Source: Leptolyngbya sp. KIOST-1 (lineage in GTDB: Bacteria > Cyanobacteriota > Cyanobacteriia > Phormidesmidales > Phormidesmidaceae). From it: a stretch of 64,000 nucleotides of DNA. Every line of letters starts with the position of its first letter. Positions within the stretch are counted from its first letter, which is position 1. Shown piece by piece: positions 18,989-28,394 of this stretch. The stretch spans positions 2,790,001 to 2,854,000 of the forward strand of contig NZ_JQFA01000002.1 of assembly GCF_000763385.1 (NCBI RefSeq), read 5' to 3'. Below the pieces are notes generated by a model that worked only from the letters and a program-made list of their open reading frames with translations, searched no databases and had not been told where the DNA came from. Position numbers and translations under genes: made by a program.

Positions 18989-18989
18989 G

Positions 18990-19130
18990 GGCCGTCACCG
19001 ATTAGCCGCTGACAGTTCTTGTAGGCTGGGTGGAGCGGAGCGAGCGTAACCCAGTCAGGCTTACTGCTGCTGGGTTTCACTACGGTTTACCCAATTCACA
19101 AGAGCCCCAATTTTTAGCCTTGACGCTGCC
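18990..19130. repeat. MITE-like intergenic repeat, copy B
   Basis: Starts directly after the SWIM gene and ends at the stop of the HpsJ-like gene. It carries GCCGTCAC near the left end, TTCTTGTAGGCTGGG, a central CAGGCTTACTGCTGCTGGGT, then TTTACCCAATTCACAAGAG and the tail TTTAGCCTTGACGCTGCC. The outer GTCAC and TGACG act as short inverted ends. See copies A (8923) and C (43361). Confidence 0.6.
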
Positions 19131-19913
19131 CTAGGCCGATCGCGTCAGCGAGAGCAGCCGTCTGAGTCCCAGCCAGCCGACGATGGAGAAGCCCGCGGCC
19201 AGCAGGAGGCTGATCACAGAAATGCGAATACCCGATCGCCAGGCTTCGACCCTAACCTGGCGCTCAGCGGCAACCCGGCGGGTGCCAATTTCGGTTTCAA
19301 TTTGCTGCTGCGCCTGGTCGGCCCGCTGCTGAAGAAACTGGCTCAGCCCTTCGGGGTTGTTGCGATACTGCTGAATGTCGGGGGGCAGCTGTCCGCCTTC
19401 GATCGCCTGAGCCAGGAGATCTTCATTGTTGAGGATGGCCCCTAGCTGGGATTGCTGCTGAGTGAGTTCGGCGGACAGGCGCTGCTGAAGCTGGGCGGCG
19501 GCTTCGCCAGCTTCGGTGCTGACCTGGGCCAAGGCCTGCTGGCTGGACAGCCTCACCGCGTTGAGGTGCAGCAGAATGAGCAGCAAGTAGACGAGCCCCA
19601 GCAGGCTGGCCAGAGCACAGGCCCAAAACCGCAGATCGCTGGTCAGGCTCTTGCGCTGAGGGGTGCGGCCAACGGAGTTATCGACCCAGAGCCCCACCAG
19701 CAGCAGGGCAATCCCAATCAGGGGAACAATGCCGCGATCGACCAGCTGAGTTGTGGTTGCCAGCTGCCACTGCACATTGGTCAGGTTGGGGGGAATGAGC
19801 AGAATGAAAAAGTCTAACAGAGCTGACAAAATGGCGATCGCGCCAGCTACCTTGAGGGCGATCGCGGCTAGGGGAGATACCACCGAGCTGGGGGCTGCGG
19901 GTTCTGAAGTCAT
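19131..19913 (-). CDS. HpsJ-like membrane protein
   Basis: 260 residues. There are four likely helices: about 17-40 (IALKVAGAIAILSALLDFFI), 56-76, 93-113 and 232-252. Between the third and fourth is a Gln-rich coiled-coil region (AAQLQQRLSAELTQQQSQ to QQQIETEIGTRR). IPPNLTNVQWQLATTTQLVDRGIVPLIGIALL resembles the HpsJ family named from hormogonium polysaccharide genes of filamentous cyanobacteria, a resemblance I recall rather than computed. If right, it acts in the inner membrane in polysaccharide secretion linked to gliding. No other hps gene is adjacent. Confidence 0.6.
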   Translation of the reverse strand: MTSEPAAPSSVVSPLAAIALKVAGAIAILSALLDFFILLIPPNLTNVQWQLATTTQLVDRGIVPLIGIALLLVGLWVDNSVGRTPQRKSLTSDLRFWACALASLLGLVYLLLILLHLNAVRLSSQQALAQVSTEAGEAAAQLQQRLSAELTQQQSQLGAILNNEDLLAQAIEGGQLPPDIQQYRNNPEGLSQFLQQRADQAQQQIETEIGTRRVAAERQVRVEAWRSGIRISVISLLLAAGFSIVGWLGLRRLLSLTRSA

Positions 19914-20026
19914 AGGATTGGTCGCTTGCTACAAGTTACCATTCTGCCCCGGCTGGCTCAGAAAACGACAAAATTGCCACAAAAGATTGGGGGGCACCTG
20001 AGAGCACGCTACCGCCCCAAAAACCC

Positions 20027-21790
20027 TCAGGAATCGCTGGGGAGAGGACGCCAGTCTTTGATCGCCCAGGTGCTGGCGTCCCAGGGGGTGAACTCGACAT
20101 TGGTGAGGCGATCGCTGACCGCATTGGTCATGGCCCGATGCACCACTGGAATCACCGCCACATCCGCCGCCAGCAGTTCATTCATCTGCTGAAATAGCTC
20201 GGCGCGGCGATCGGGGTCGAGTTCCTGTCGGGCTTCGGCCCAGAGGCGATCGTACTCGGGATTGCAGTAGCGGGCGTTGTTGGGCTCCTGCCACTGGTTG
20301 GCCTGGGAGGCCATTTTGGCACAGGTCCACCAGCCCATATAGGTGCTGGGGTCGGGGCTCTCGTTGCCGATGGAATACACCTGCATGTCGGCAAAAAAGT
20401 GATTCAGACTGCCGGTATCCTTGGGGTCAGCGGAGAAAAATTCATCCATCCGCACCCGCGCAATTTGCACGTCTACCCCCAGCTCGGTGAGGCTCTCGCT
20501 GACAATAGCCTGGGTCTTTTGGCGCACCGGGTTCACCGCCGCCTGAAACAGGACCTCCAGGGCCATCCCATCTTTTTCGCGCAGGCCGTCACCGTTGGTG
20601 TCTACCCATCCCGCTTCATCCAGCAGGGCCTTGGCCCGCTCCAGGTCATAGGTGTAGGCGATCGCCTCAGACTGGTAGTCGAGGGGGGCTACCAGCAGCT
20701 GAGCGGTGGGTTTTCCGGCGGTGCCGTAGAGGGTTTTGGCAATGGTGTCGCGATCGATCGCCAGGTTGATGGCCTGGCGCACCCGCAGGTCGCTGAAGTA
20801 GGGGTGCGGAATTTGAGGGCTCGATCGTTCCCCCTCTTCGGTGCGGGCAAAGGGGTGAGCAAAATTCAGCATAATCCGCTCTACCTGGGAGCCAAACAGA
20901 TGGCTCACATGACCACTGGCGTCGGTCTCAAGCTGGCTGAGGGCCTCGGCCTCCACCTGCAGGTTGTGGGCAAAATCGGCCTCATTGGTTTGCAGCACCT
21001 CGCGGGCGGCGGCGTAGGGGGCCAGGCCGCCCACCAGCTCTACCCGCTGAAACCCAGGCCGTCCGCCCCAGTAGCTGGGGTTGGGCTCGTAGATCACGGT
21101 GCCGCTCTCAAACCCCACGGCCTGGTAAGGGCCGGTGCCGACGGGTTGGAGATTGGCCAGGGCATCTCTGGCGTTGGGGCCGTTGTGCTCTTCAAAAATG
21201 TGGCGGGGCAAAATCAGGCCGATTTGCCCGGTGAACGGCACCGACCAGGCTGGGTTGGGGGTGGCGAAGGTGATTTTGACCGTGTAGTTGTCAATCGCCT
21301 CAACCCGCTCTACTCCTTCGTAGTACTGGGCCGTGGCCGCCGCCACCACCGGGTTGCGAATAAACTCAAAGGTAAACACCACATCGTCGGCGGTGAAGGG
21401 TTCGCCGTCAGACCAGGTGACGTCGGGGCGCAGGGTCCAGGTGACGGAGGTGCCATCGGCCGCAACGCCGCCGTTCTCCAGGGAGGGAATGTCGTCGGCC
21501 AGAAAGGGCACTAGCTCCCCCGCCTGGTTGTAGCTGGCCAGGGGCTCGTAGACAATGCGGGCCGCCTCAAAATCCTGAAAGCCGGTCGCCAGATGGGGGT
21601 TGAGGGTAACGGCAGAGCGGCTGTAGAGCAGTCGCAGGGTCTGCGGATCGCGCTCGGGGGCGGCTACGGCTGCAGGCTCGGCGGTTGGAGCGGTGGCCAG
21701 TTCGGTAGATTGACTGCAGGTAACCGTGGTGGCTAGGGCCAAACCGGCGGCGGCCACCAGAAGAACGGTACGAAACCCTGATCTGCTCAT
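20027..21790 (-). CDS. ABC transporter substrate-binding protein, family 5 (peptide/nickel type)
   Basis: 587 residues, typical of DppA/OppA-like receptors. An N-terminal hydrophobic segment (residues 7-24) ends in TVTCSQ, which could be a weak lipobox with Cys26 lipidated; the -1 Thr is unusual. The SBP_bac_5 body is clear: LNPHLATGFQDFEAARIVYEPLAS, VTWSDGEPFTADDVVFTFE, VRQAINLAIDRDTIAKTLY, YDLERAKALLDEAGW. It delivers a peptide or similar solute to an ABC permease that is not in this window, so the gene is an orphan here. It sits after the HpsJ-like gene on the same strand only by position; the gap contains no strong signal. Confidence 0.92.
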   Translation of the reverse strand: MSRSGFRTVLLVAAAGLALATTVTCSQSTELATAPTAEPAAVAAPERDPQTLRLLYSRSAVTLNPHLATGFQDFEAARIVYEPLASYNQAGELVPFLADDIPSLENGGVAADGTSVTWTLRPDVTWSDGEPFTADDVVFTFEFIRNPVVAAATAQYYEGVERVEAIDNYTVKITFATPNPAWSVPFTGQIGLILPRHIFEEHNGPNARDALANLQPVGTGPYQAVGFESGTVIYEPNPSYWGGRPGFQRVELVGGLAPYAAAREVLQTNEADFAHNLQVEAEALSQLETDASGHVSHLFGSQVERIMLNFAHPFARTEEGERSSPQIPHPYFSDLRVRQAINLAIDRDTIAKTLYGTAGKPTAQLLVAPLDYQSEAIAYTYDLERAKALLDEAGWVDTNGDGLREKDGMALEVLFQAAVNPVRQKTQAIVSESLTELGVDVQIARVRMDEFFSADPKDTGSLNHFFADMQVYSIGNESPDPSTYMGWWTCAKMASQANQWQEPNNARYCNPEYDRLWAEARQELDPDRRAELFQQMNELLAADVAVIPVVHRAMTNAVSDRLTNVEFTPWDASTWAIKDWRPLPSDS

Positions 21791-22011
21791 GAATTAACGC
21801 TGTTTCATCTCAAAACGACAGTGCTGCCAGCTTCACCCCCGCCCCCTATGGTAGACAATCAGTCGACGGTTTAGGTGCCTCTGACCGGGGGGACAGTGCA
21901 GGACTTGAGGCGCAGCAGGAGGGGCGATCGCGCTGGTTTAAGCCAAGGTTTCCCGCTCCCTCTATGTCTATCAAGAGCGGGCACCGGGTTCCCGGAAACT
22001 TTCTGCCAGGC

Positions 22012-22935
22012 TCACTCCGCCGCCAGTTGGCTATTGCCCAGGGGAGTATCCATGACCTGACCGTGAAACAGGTAGGGCCGATAGCGACTGGGATGCATGC
22101 CCGCCTTAGCCGACACCATGACAGCCATGTGGCCAGGCTGAAGCGCCGCAAAAAAATCGTCTAGCTGCTGGTTATTCAGAGACTGGGGTCGCCAGTACTC
22201 GTGGCACAGGGGCGTACAGTCGTAGAAATGCCCTGCGGCATCGCCCAGCACCTGCTCGACAAAGACTCCGTAGAGAAGGTACTCAGACAGGGTGCGCGAT
22301 CGGGCCAGGGTCTCGATCCAGGGGCGGCCCCAGCGGCACTCCAGGCGATCGCGTAGGGCCTTAACATTGCCCCGTCGCCAGCTGATCAAATTGCCGATGT
22401 AGTTGGGCTGCACAGTCCCAGCTTGCCCTTCCTCCAGCCCCAGCAGATGGTAGGCGGCGGCGTAGAGTGGAGCAAAGTCGGGGATGTGGGCTGGGGGCGT
22501 TCGAAACAGCCGCAGCTGCCCCTGGCGACTGAACGCCGCCAGGTCAAAGGGGCGAACAAAGGCTACATCTGAGTCGATAAAAACAATATTGGGTGCAGGG
22601 GCAGATTCCGCAAAGCTGAGCTTCACGATCTGCTGCAAAATCCAGTTGCGAATGGGCGGTGATTTGAAGCTGAACCAGGCTTTTCCAATCAGGGAAAGGC
22701 GATGAATCCAGCCGGGGAGCAAGGACTCGACCGCCACAATCGTGGTGGTGGCATTGGCCAGCGATTGAAATTGAGCGCAGTCGCGCTGGTCCACAATCAG
22801 GTAGTGCTGCACCGGCGTTTGGCTAAAACGGCTGATGCTCTCCACCAGGAGCTGGCAGCGATCGTAGTCGGGGCCATAGCTGAGGGTGGCGATCGCAAGG
22901 GCTGATGGTTCGCAGAATGGCCCAACCGAGGTCAT
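22012..22935 (-). CDS. DUF6492-type glycosyltransferase-like protein
   Basis: 307 residues from ATG 22935 (an upstream in-frame ATG at 22986 is also possible). The fold looks like glycosyltransferase A: an N-terminal ALAIATLSYGPDYDRCQLLVESI and a DxD-type site in IVFIDSDVAFVRPFD. RPYLFHGQ and the conserved W-rich middle (NLISWRRGNV) agree with the DUF6492 group, often found in polysaccharide gene regions. It probably transfers a sugar, substrate unknown. Neighbours do not form an obvious biosynthetic operon. There is no signal peptide or helix, so it should be cytoplasmic. Confidence 0.65.
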   Translation of the reverse strand: MTSVGPFCEPSALAIATLSYGPDYDRCQLLVESISRFSQTPVQHYLIVDQRDCAQFQSLANATTTIVAVESLLPGWIHRLSLIGKAWFSFKSPPIRNWILQQIVKLSFAESAPAPNIVFIDSDVAFVRPFDLAAFSRQGQLRLFRTPPAHIPDFAPLYAAAYHLLGLEEGQAGTVQPNYIGNLISWRRGNVKALRDRLECRWGRPWIETLARSRTLSEYLLYGVFVEQVLGDAAGHFYDCTPLCHEYWRPQSLNNQQLDDFFAALQPGHMAVMVSAKAGMHPSRYRPYLFHGQVMDTPLGNSQLAAE

Positions 22936-23229
22936 GGTGTTTGAGTGGGGAGACAGAGGGGTGCTTGCGGATAGATCGCCAGACAAATTGCGGGGTTGCC
23001 AGGGCTGCTGCCATGCCCTATTTCAGTGCGGCGGTCTGTCTATGACCATAGGGGGTGAAGAAAAAGAAATAGTAAAGGATAGACTAAAAGCATAAATATG
23101 CGCCCTTTGTCATTAAATCAGCGATAAAAAAGTGAATTAGTTGGCAAAATTAGCTACTCTTGGGGTCAACAGCCCCTCAGGTGGTTGAGTGTTGAGTGTG
23201 AGACTACGCGACCAGGATCAGGCACCATT

Positions 23230-24825
23230 ATGACTGACACTACGGCTTCGAGTGCTTCCCCAGAGCCCCAAGACCTTCACTTCGTCACTGACGACGGGGC
23301 GGCGGCTGATGCCCAGCCTCTGGCTCAGGTTGGGGACCAGGCCGGTGATTGGGAAACGGTGCCCCTGCCTGGACAGCTGCCCCTGGCAGATGTGTTGGCA
23401 GCCGAGGGTCTGGGACCTGAGGGTTGGGAGCCAAGCCATCTAGAGCATTTAGAGCTAGAAAATTTAGAGAATGAAGCCACCGTCGCAACACCGCCCGAGC
23501 CCCACCGACCCTCGCTGCAAGGGAACGATCTGATGGCGGCGGCCCAGGTTGGCGCATCAGTAAACTCGGTTGAGCCTGCGCCCGAAGATCTGGTGCAGCT
23601 CATTCAAGATCTAAACCAGTGCAACGATGCCCTGTTGCTACGGGTCACCGAGCTAGAGGAGGACCTGGAGCGATCGCAGGTGGCCCTCCAGGCCGAGATT
23701 GAGCGCAATCAGGCCCAGCCCCATCGGGGCTCCCTGCCGCTGGAGGCCACCCCTGGCCCCGTACAGCAGCAGATCGCCCAGCTGCTCAGCGAGCTGGATA
23801 TTGCCAACGACGGCCTCAGGCGAACCACTATTCACAATGAAACCCTCCAGGCCGAACTGGAGGTGAGTCAGCAGCGAGTGGCCCAGCTAGAGCGCGAATG
23901 TACCCTGCTACAGCAGCGCTTTAGCGAAAAAAATACCGCCCTGCACCAGGCGGAGGAAACCTGCCGCGACCTGAAGGCGCGACTGCACCGCCAGCAGCGG
24001 TATACCCTGCAGTTCAAGGCCGCCCTGGAAAAGTGCTTGAATATGGCTCCCGGAGCCGCTGCAACCAGCCCCAGCGTGGTGCAGGGGCAGCTGTTGGGTC
24101 CCTCAGCCGCCGAGGAGCCCGGAGCCCCGGTAGCCCTGCCGCGATCGCCGCAGATTCAGCCCTGGTCAGCCCGCTCTGGGTCGCTGGCCGACAACCCCAG
24201 CCTCACCCACCTGCTGCGGGGCCTGCGGGGGGTAGGCCCAACTCCGGTTCAGCCGGCCGCACCTCAGCGCGATCGGTCTGAGGCGCCGTTGCCTCTGCTA
24301 GACCTGGCTGAGACACCCAGCCCTGCGGCCCCCGTGCCGTTCCCCCCAGAACCCGAACCCATGCCCGCTCCAGCTCCGGCGGTCCCCCAGGCCTCCCGGC
24401 CCGCCCCCGATCCGTGGCTGGAGGAGCCTGTAGCCTCTGAGGCCGCAGCCTCCGACCCCTGGGAGAAGCCTGCGACCCCTGAGCCTGCGATGCCCGAACC
24501 TGCGGCCCCTGAATCTCTATTTACTGAGCCCTCCCCTTGGGGCGAACCGATCGCTCCTCCAGCCGCGCCGACCGCGCCGCCAGTCGAGCCAGAGCCCCTG
24601 CCCCCGGTGCATCAGGCCCCGGTGGTTCAAGCTCCGATCGCAGCCAGAGCCGCTGTAACAGCCCCCGCATCGGTCGCGCCTTCCCTGCCGTCCTACCTGA
24701 CGGCCAGCGCCAGTGCCAAGGCCTCGCCCTCGCCGCTGGTCTACCCGCTGCGATCGCAGAAAAAGATCAAGTCCATTGCTGCGGTTGAACTCCCCAGCTT
24801 TGGCCGCACTGTACGGCGGCGATAG
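23230..24825 (+). CDS. Unrecognised coiled-coil, proline-rich protein
   Basis: 531 residues from ATG 23230; a longer frame would need a TTG start at 23185. I do not recognise the family. Residues about 1-100 are acidic and low in complexity. Residues about 110-265 are heptad-like coiled coil (LIQDLNQCNDALLLRVTELE, AQLERECTLLQQRFSEKNTA). About 300-490 is Pro/Ala/Glu-rich linker. The last 25 residues turn basic (RSQKKIKSIAAVELPSFGRT, then VRRR), which could contact nucleic acid or membrane. No signal peptide and no membrane helix. It converges on hetR with 76 bases between stops. A structural or scaffold role is a guess. Confidence 0.75.
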   Translation: MTDTTASSASPEPQDLHFVTDDGAAADAQPLAQVGDQAGDWETVPLPGQLPLADVLAAEGLGPEGWEPSHLEHLELENLENEATVATPPEPHRPSLQGNDLMAAAQVGASVNSVEPAPEDLVQLIQDLNQCNDALLLRVTELEEDLERSQVALQAEIERNQAQPHRGSLPLEATPGPVQQQIAQLLSELDIANDGLRRTTIHNETLQAELEVSQQRVAQLERECTLLQQRFSEKNTALHQAEETCRDLKARLHRQQRYTLQFKAALEKCLNMAPGAAATSPSVVQGQLLGPSAAEEPGAPVALPRSPQIQPWSARSGSLADNPSLTHLLRGLRGVGPTPVQPAAPQRDRSEAPLPLLDLAETPSPAAPVPFPPEPEPMPAPAPAVPQASRPAPDPWLEEPVASEAAASDPWEKPATPEPAMPEPAAPESLFTEPSPWGEPIAPPAAPTAPPVEPEPLPPVHQAPVVQAPIAARAAVTAPASVAPSLPSYLTASASAKASPSPLVYPLRSQKKIKSIAAVELPSFGRTVRRR

Positions 24826-24901
24826 GTCGCTCAACCGCAGCGGGCGGGTACCGGGGCGAAGCCGGGTACCGCCATTCTCAGGGCTGACTACTTCGGGCTG
24901 A

Positions 24902-26222
<1,321 letters not shown>

Positions 26223-26537
26223 CTAGGTGGTGTGAAGGGACTGAATTCTACCGCTGCCACGGTAGACCACAGCCTCTGGTCGAGCTGAGCCTGGCGGTGG
26301 GGGCAAGGGGGTGACCCGACCACTGCCGCGAAAGCTCAGGGGACCAGGAATGGCTGGAACTCGACTGAGCCGACCGCTGCCCCGGTCGTCCTCAGCGCGG
26401 GTGGCAACCCGGGGGGAAGACGGTCGGTGAAATTGGCGGGTGGCGATCAATCCTAGGGGAGGAGATGCCACCATCAGGCCCAGGCTAACGGCATAGGCCA
26501 CATGAGTCATCAAGGAACGGTTGGAGGAAGGGTGCAT
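26223..26537 (-). CDS. patX: PatX-like pro-peptide with three RGSGR motifs
   Basis: 104 residues from ATG 26537 (an internal ATG gives a start at residue 10). Residues 10-32 (MTHVAYAVSLGLMVASPPLG and LIA) are a hydrophobic, signal-peptide-like stretch. The rest is Pro/Arg/Ser-rich and holds three exact RGSGR pentapeptides at 52-56, 70-74 and 93-97, in the contexts DDRGSGRLS, SFRGSGRVT and VYRGSGRIQ; PGSAR at 82-86 looks like a decayed fourth. RGSGR is the known HetR-inhibiting core of PatS, HetN and PatX. PatX genes lie upstream of hetR in filamentous cyanobacteria, as here (364 bases, same strand). Expected role: exported or cell-to-cell precursor releasing HetR-inhibitory peptides. Three exact copies in one short precursor is the unusual point. 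Confidence 0.85.
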   Translation of the reverse strand: MHPSSNRSLMTHVAYAVSLGLMVASPPLGLIATRQFHRPSSPRVATRAEDDRGSGRLSRVPAIPGPLSFRGSGRVTPLPPPPGSARPEAVVYRGSGRIQSLHTT

Positions 26538-26587
26538 AGGACATGGCCTTGTTAGCGCTTCTAAGTCCTAGTTACAAACCTGGGCCC

Positions 26588-26625
26588 TATCAGTCAGGAA
26601 AATCTTTATCCGTAAATCTGCGGAT
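26588..26625 (-). promoter_or_regulatory. Possible patX promoter with overlapping dyad
   Basis: On the minus strand TTTACG (complement of 26611-26616) and CTGATA (complement of 26588-26593) are 17 bases apart, giving a start site near 26581 and a leader of about 45 bases. The -35 overlaps an inverted repeat ATCCG-N8-CGGAT (26608-26625), a plausible regulator site. Confidence 0.4.
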
Positions 26626-27045
26626 CTCCAAAAATTAGTAGTCCCCGGTACGGCTTTATGGGTTGTCGCCAACCGCTGCCGAGTCGCCAGATGGCCCGGC
26701 CTGAGACAGGTTGAGATAGCCGAGCAACGGTGGCAGAGGCCATCGGGTGCCGCTGGGACCGGGGGGGCAGTTTACAGAATCTTTAAGGGAGGGAGGCTGA
26801 TTGGCATCGTTGGGCGACCAGGGCGATCGCCTTGGCCGTGCCGTGAGTGATTGGGCAAATGTCTGCGAACGTGGAAAAACCTGGCAGTGCAATAGTCAGA
26901 ACTGACCAAACGATCTAATCTATGGGGAATGTGGTTGTGTAGTTGAGCTTGGGGCTGCCAGCAGGCCTGAGCTGAGATGAGAGGCCTGGTCTCCTGACGT
27001 CCTGTTTGGGGTCAGCCTGTAGCCCATGTTCGTTGAGGTGTGGTC
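26626..27045. other. Gap between patX promoter and aminotransferase gene
   Basis: About 420 bases. A 78-codon open frame on the minus strand (26656-26892) is low in complexity with no ribosome site and is not supported. I see no RNA gene, repeat or clear hairpin. It presumably holds the divergent control sequences of patX and the aminotransferase gene. Confidence 0.5.
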
Positions 27046-28224
27046 GTGCCCCCATTAGCTCTGGCAAATCGTGTAACCCGCGTAGCCCCTTCGATGACTC
27101 TGGCCATTTCGGCCCGAGCCAAGGCCATGAAAGCCGAGGGGCTGCCAGTCTGTAGCTTTAGCGCCGGAGAACCCGACTTCGATACTCCCGACCACATCAA
27201 AGCGGCGGCCAAAGCGGCCCTCGATGCGGGCAAAACGCGCTACGGCCCGGCGGCGGGTGAACCAGCGCTGCGGCAGGCGATCGCCCACAAGCTTCAGCAG
27301 GACAACGGCCTCTGCTATGGCACTGACAACGTGATTGTCACCAATGGCGGTAAGCATTCCCTCTACGGCCTGATGATGGCCCTAATTGAACCGGGCGACG
27401 AGGTGATTATCCCCGCCCCCTACTGGCTGAGCTATCCAGAGATGGTGACCCTGGCGGGCGGTACCCCGGTGATTGTGCCCACCACGGCGGAGCAGCACTA
27501 CCGCATCACTCCCGACCAGCTGCGCCAGGCGATCACGCCCAAAACCAAGCTATTTATTCTCAACAGCCCCTCCAACCCCACGGGCATGGTCTACTCCCCG
27601 GCCGAAATTGCCGCCCTGGCGGCGGTGGTGGTGGAGGCCGATATCTGGGTGGTGTCCGACGAAATCTACGAAAAAATTCTCTACGATGGTGCTACCCACC
27701 TGAGCATTGGGGCGGTGTCGCCGGAGGCCTTTGAGCACACGATTATTAGCAACGGCTTTGCCAAGGCCTACTCGATGACGGGCTGGCGGGTGGGCTACCT
27801 GGCTGGGCCGACGGAGTTGATCAAGGCGGTCAGCACGATCCAGAGCCACAGCACCTCCAATGTCTGTACCTTTGCCCAGTACGGCGCGATCGCGGCCCTG
27901 GAAGGCCCCCAGGACTGCATTGCCACCATGGGGAAAGCCTTTGCCGAACGGCGACAGGCGATCATCGATCGCTGTCGCGCGATCAAGGGCCTTAGCTGCG
28001 GCGAACCGGAGGGGGCGTTTTATCTCTACATCGACATCGGTGCGATCGGGCTGCCCTCCCTCGACTTCTGTACCCAGCTGCTGGATGAGAAATACGTGGC
28101 GGCTATTCCCGGCATTGCCTTCGGCTCTGAGGGTACCATTCGCATTTCCTACGCAACGGGAATGGACACTATTCTGGAGGGCATGGACCGGCTGGAGTCG
28201 TTTGTGGCCGCCCGCTTGGGCTAG
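27046..28224 (+). CDS. Aspartate aminotransferase (PLP-dependent, class I)
   Basis: 392 residues. GTG 27046 is preferred because GAGG lies 7 bases upstream; GTG 27040 would leave no spacing. No ATG is available near the true N-terminus. The fold-type I markers are present: [40 protein letters not shown], and the PLP-binding lysine Lys240 in [16 protein letters not shown]. It transfers the amino group between aspartate or a related amino acid and 2-oxoglutarate; in cyanobacteria members of this group can also use prephenate. It is divergent from patX and followed 170 bases later by the c-di-GMP gene. Confidence 0.93.
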   Translation: MPPLALANRVTRVAPSMTLAISARAKAMKAEGLPVCSFSAGEPDFDTPDHIKAAAKAALDAGKTRYGPAAGEPALRQAIAHKLQQDNGLCYGTDNVIVTNGGKHSLYGLMMALIEPGDEVIIPAPYWLSYPEMVTLAGGTPVIVPTTAEQHYRITPDQLRQAITPKTKLFILNSPSNPTGMVYSPAEIAALAAVVVEADIWVVSDEIYEKILYDGATHLSIGAVSPEAFEHTIISNGFAKAYSMTGWRVGYLAGPTELIKAVSTIQSHSTSNVCTFAQYGAIAALEGPQDCIATMGKAFAERRQAIIDRCRAIKGLSCGEPEGAFYLYIDIGAIGLPSLDFCTQLLDEKYVAAIPGIAFGSEGTIRISYATGMDTILEGMDRLESFVAARLG

Positions 28225-28394
28225 AGGCTGCCATCCATTAACCATTGAAGCCCTAAACCAGCGATTACAGCCCCCTAGCGATCGCTGTGACATAGAGCGC
28301 AACAAATCTATGACCGTTGTATGAATTGTCGTGTCGGAGGCTTAGTTTGCAGCCCCAGCAGGAATACTAATCAAAAGATCGTATTGCCGGCTAC

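Noticed and set aside
26656-26892. 78-codon minus-strand frame upstream of patX
   Set aside because: Low complexity, no ribosome site, no RGSGR, lies in the presumed patX/aminotransferase control region.
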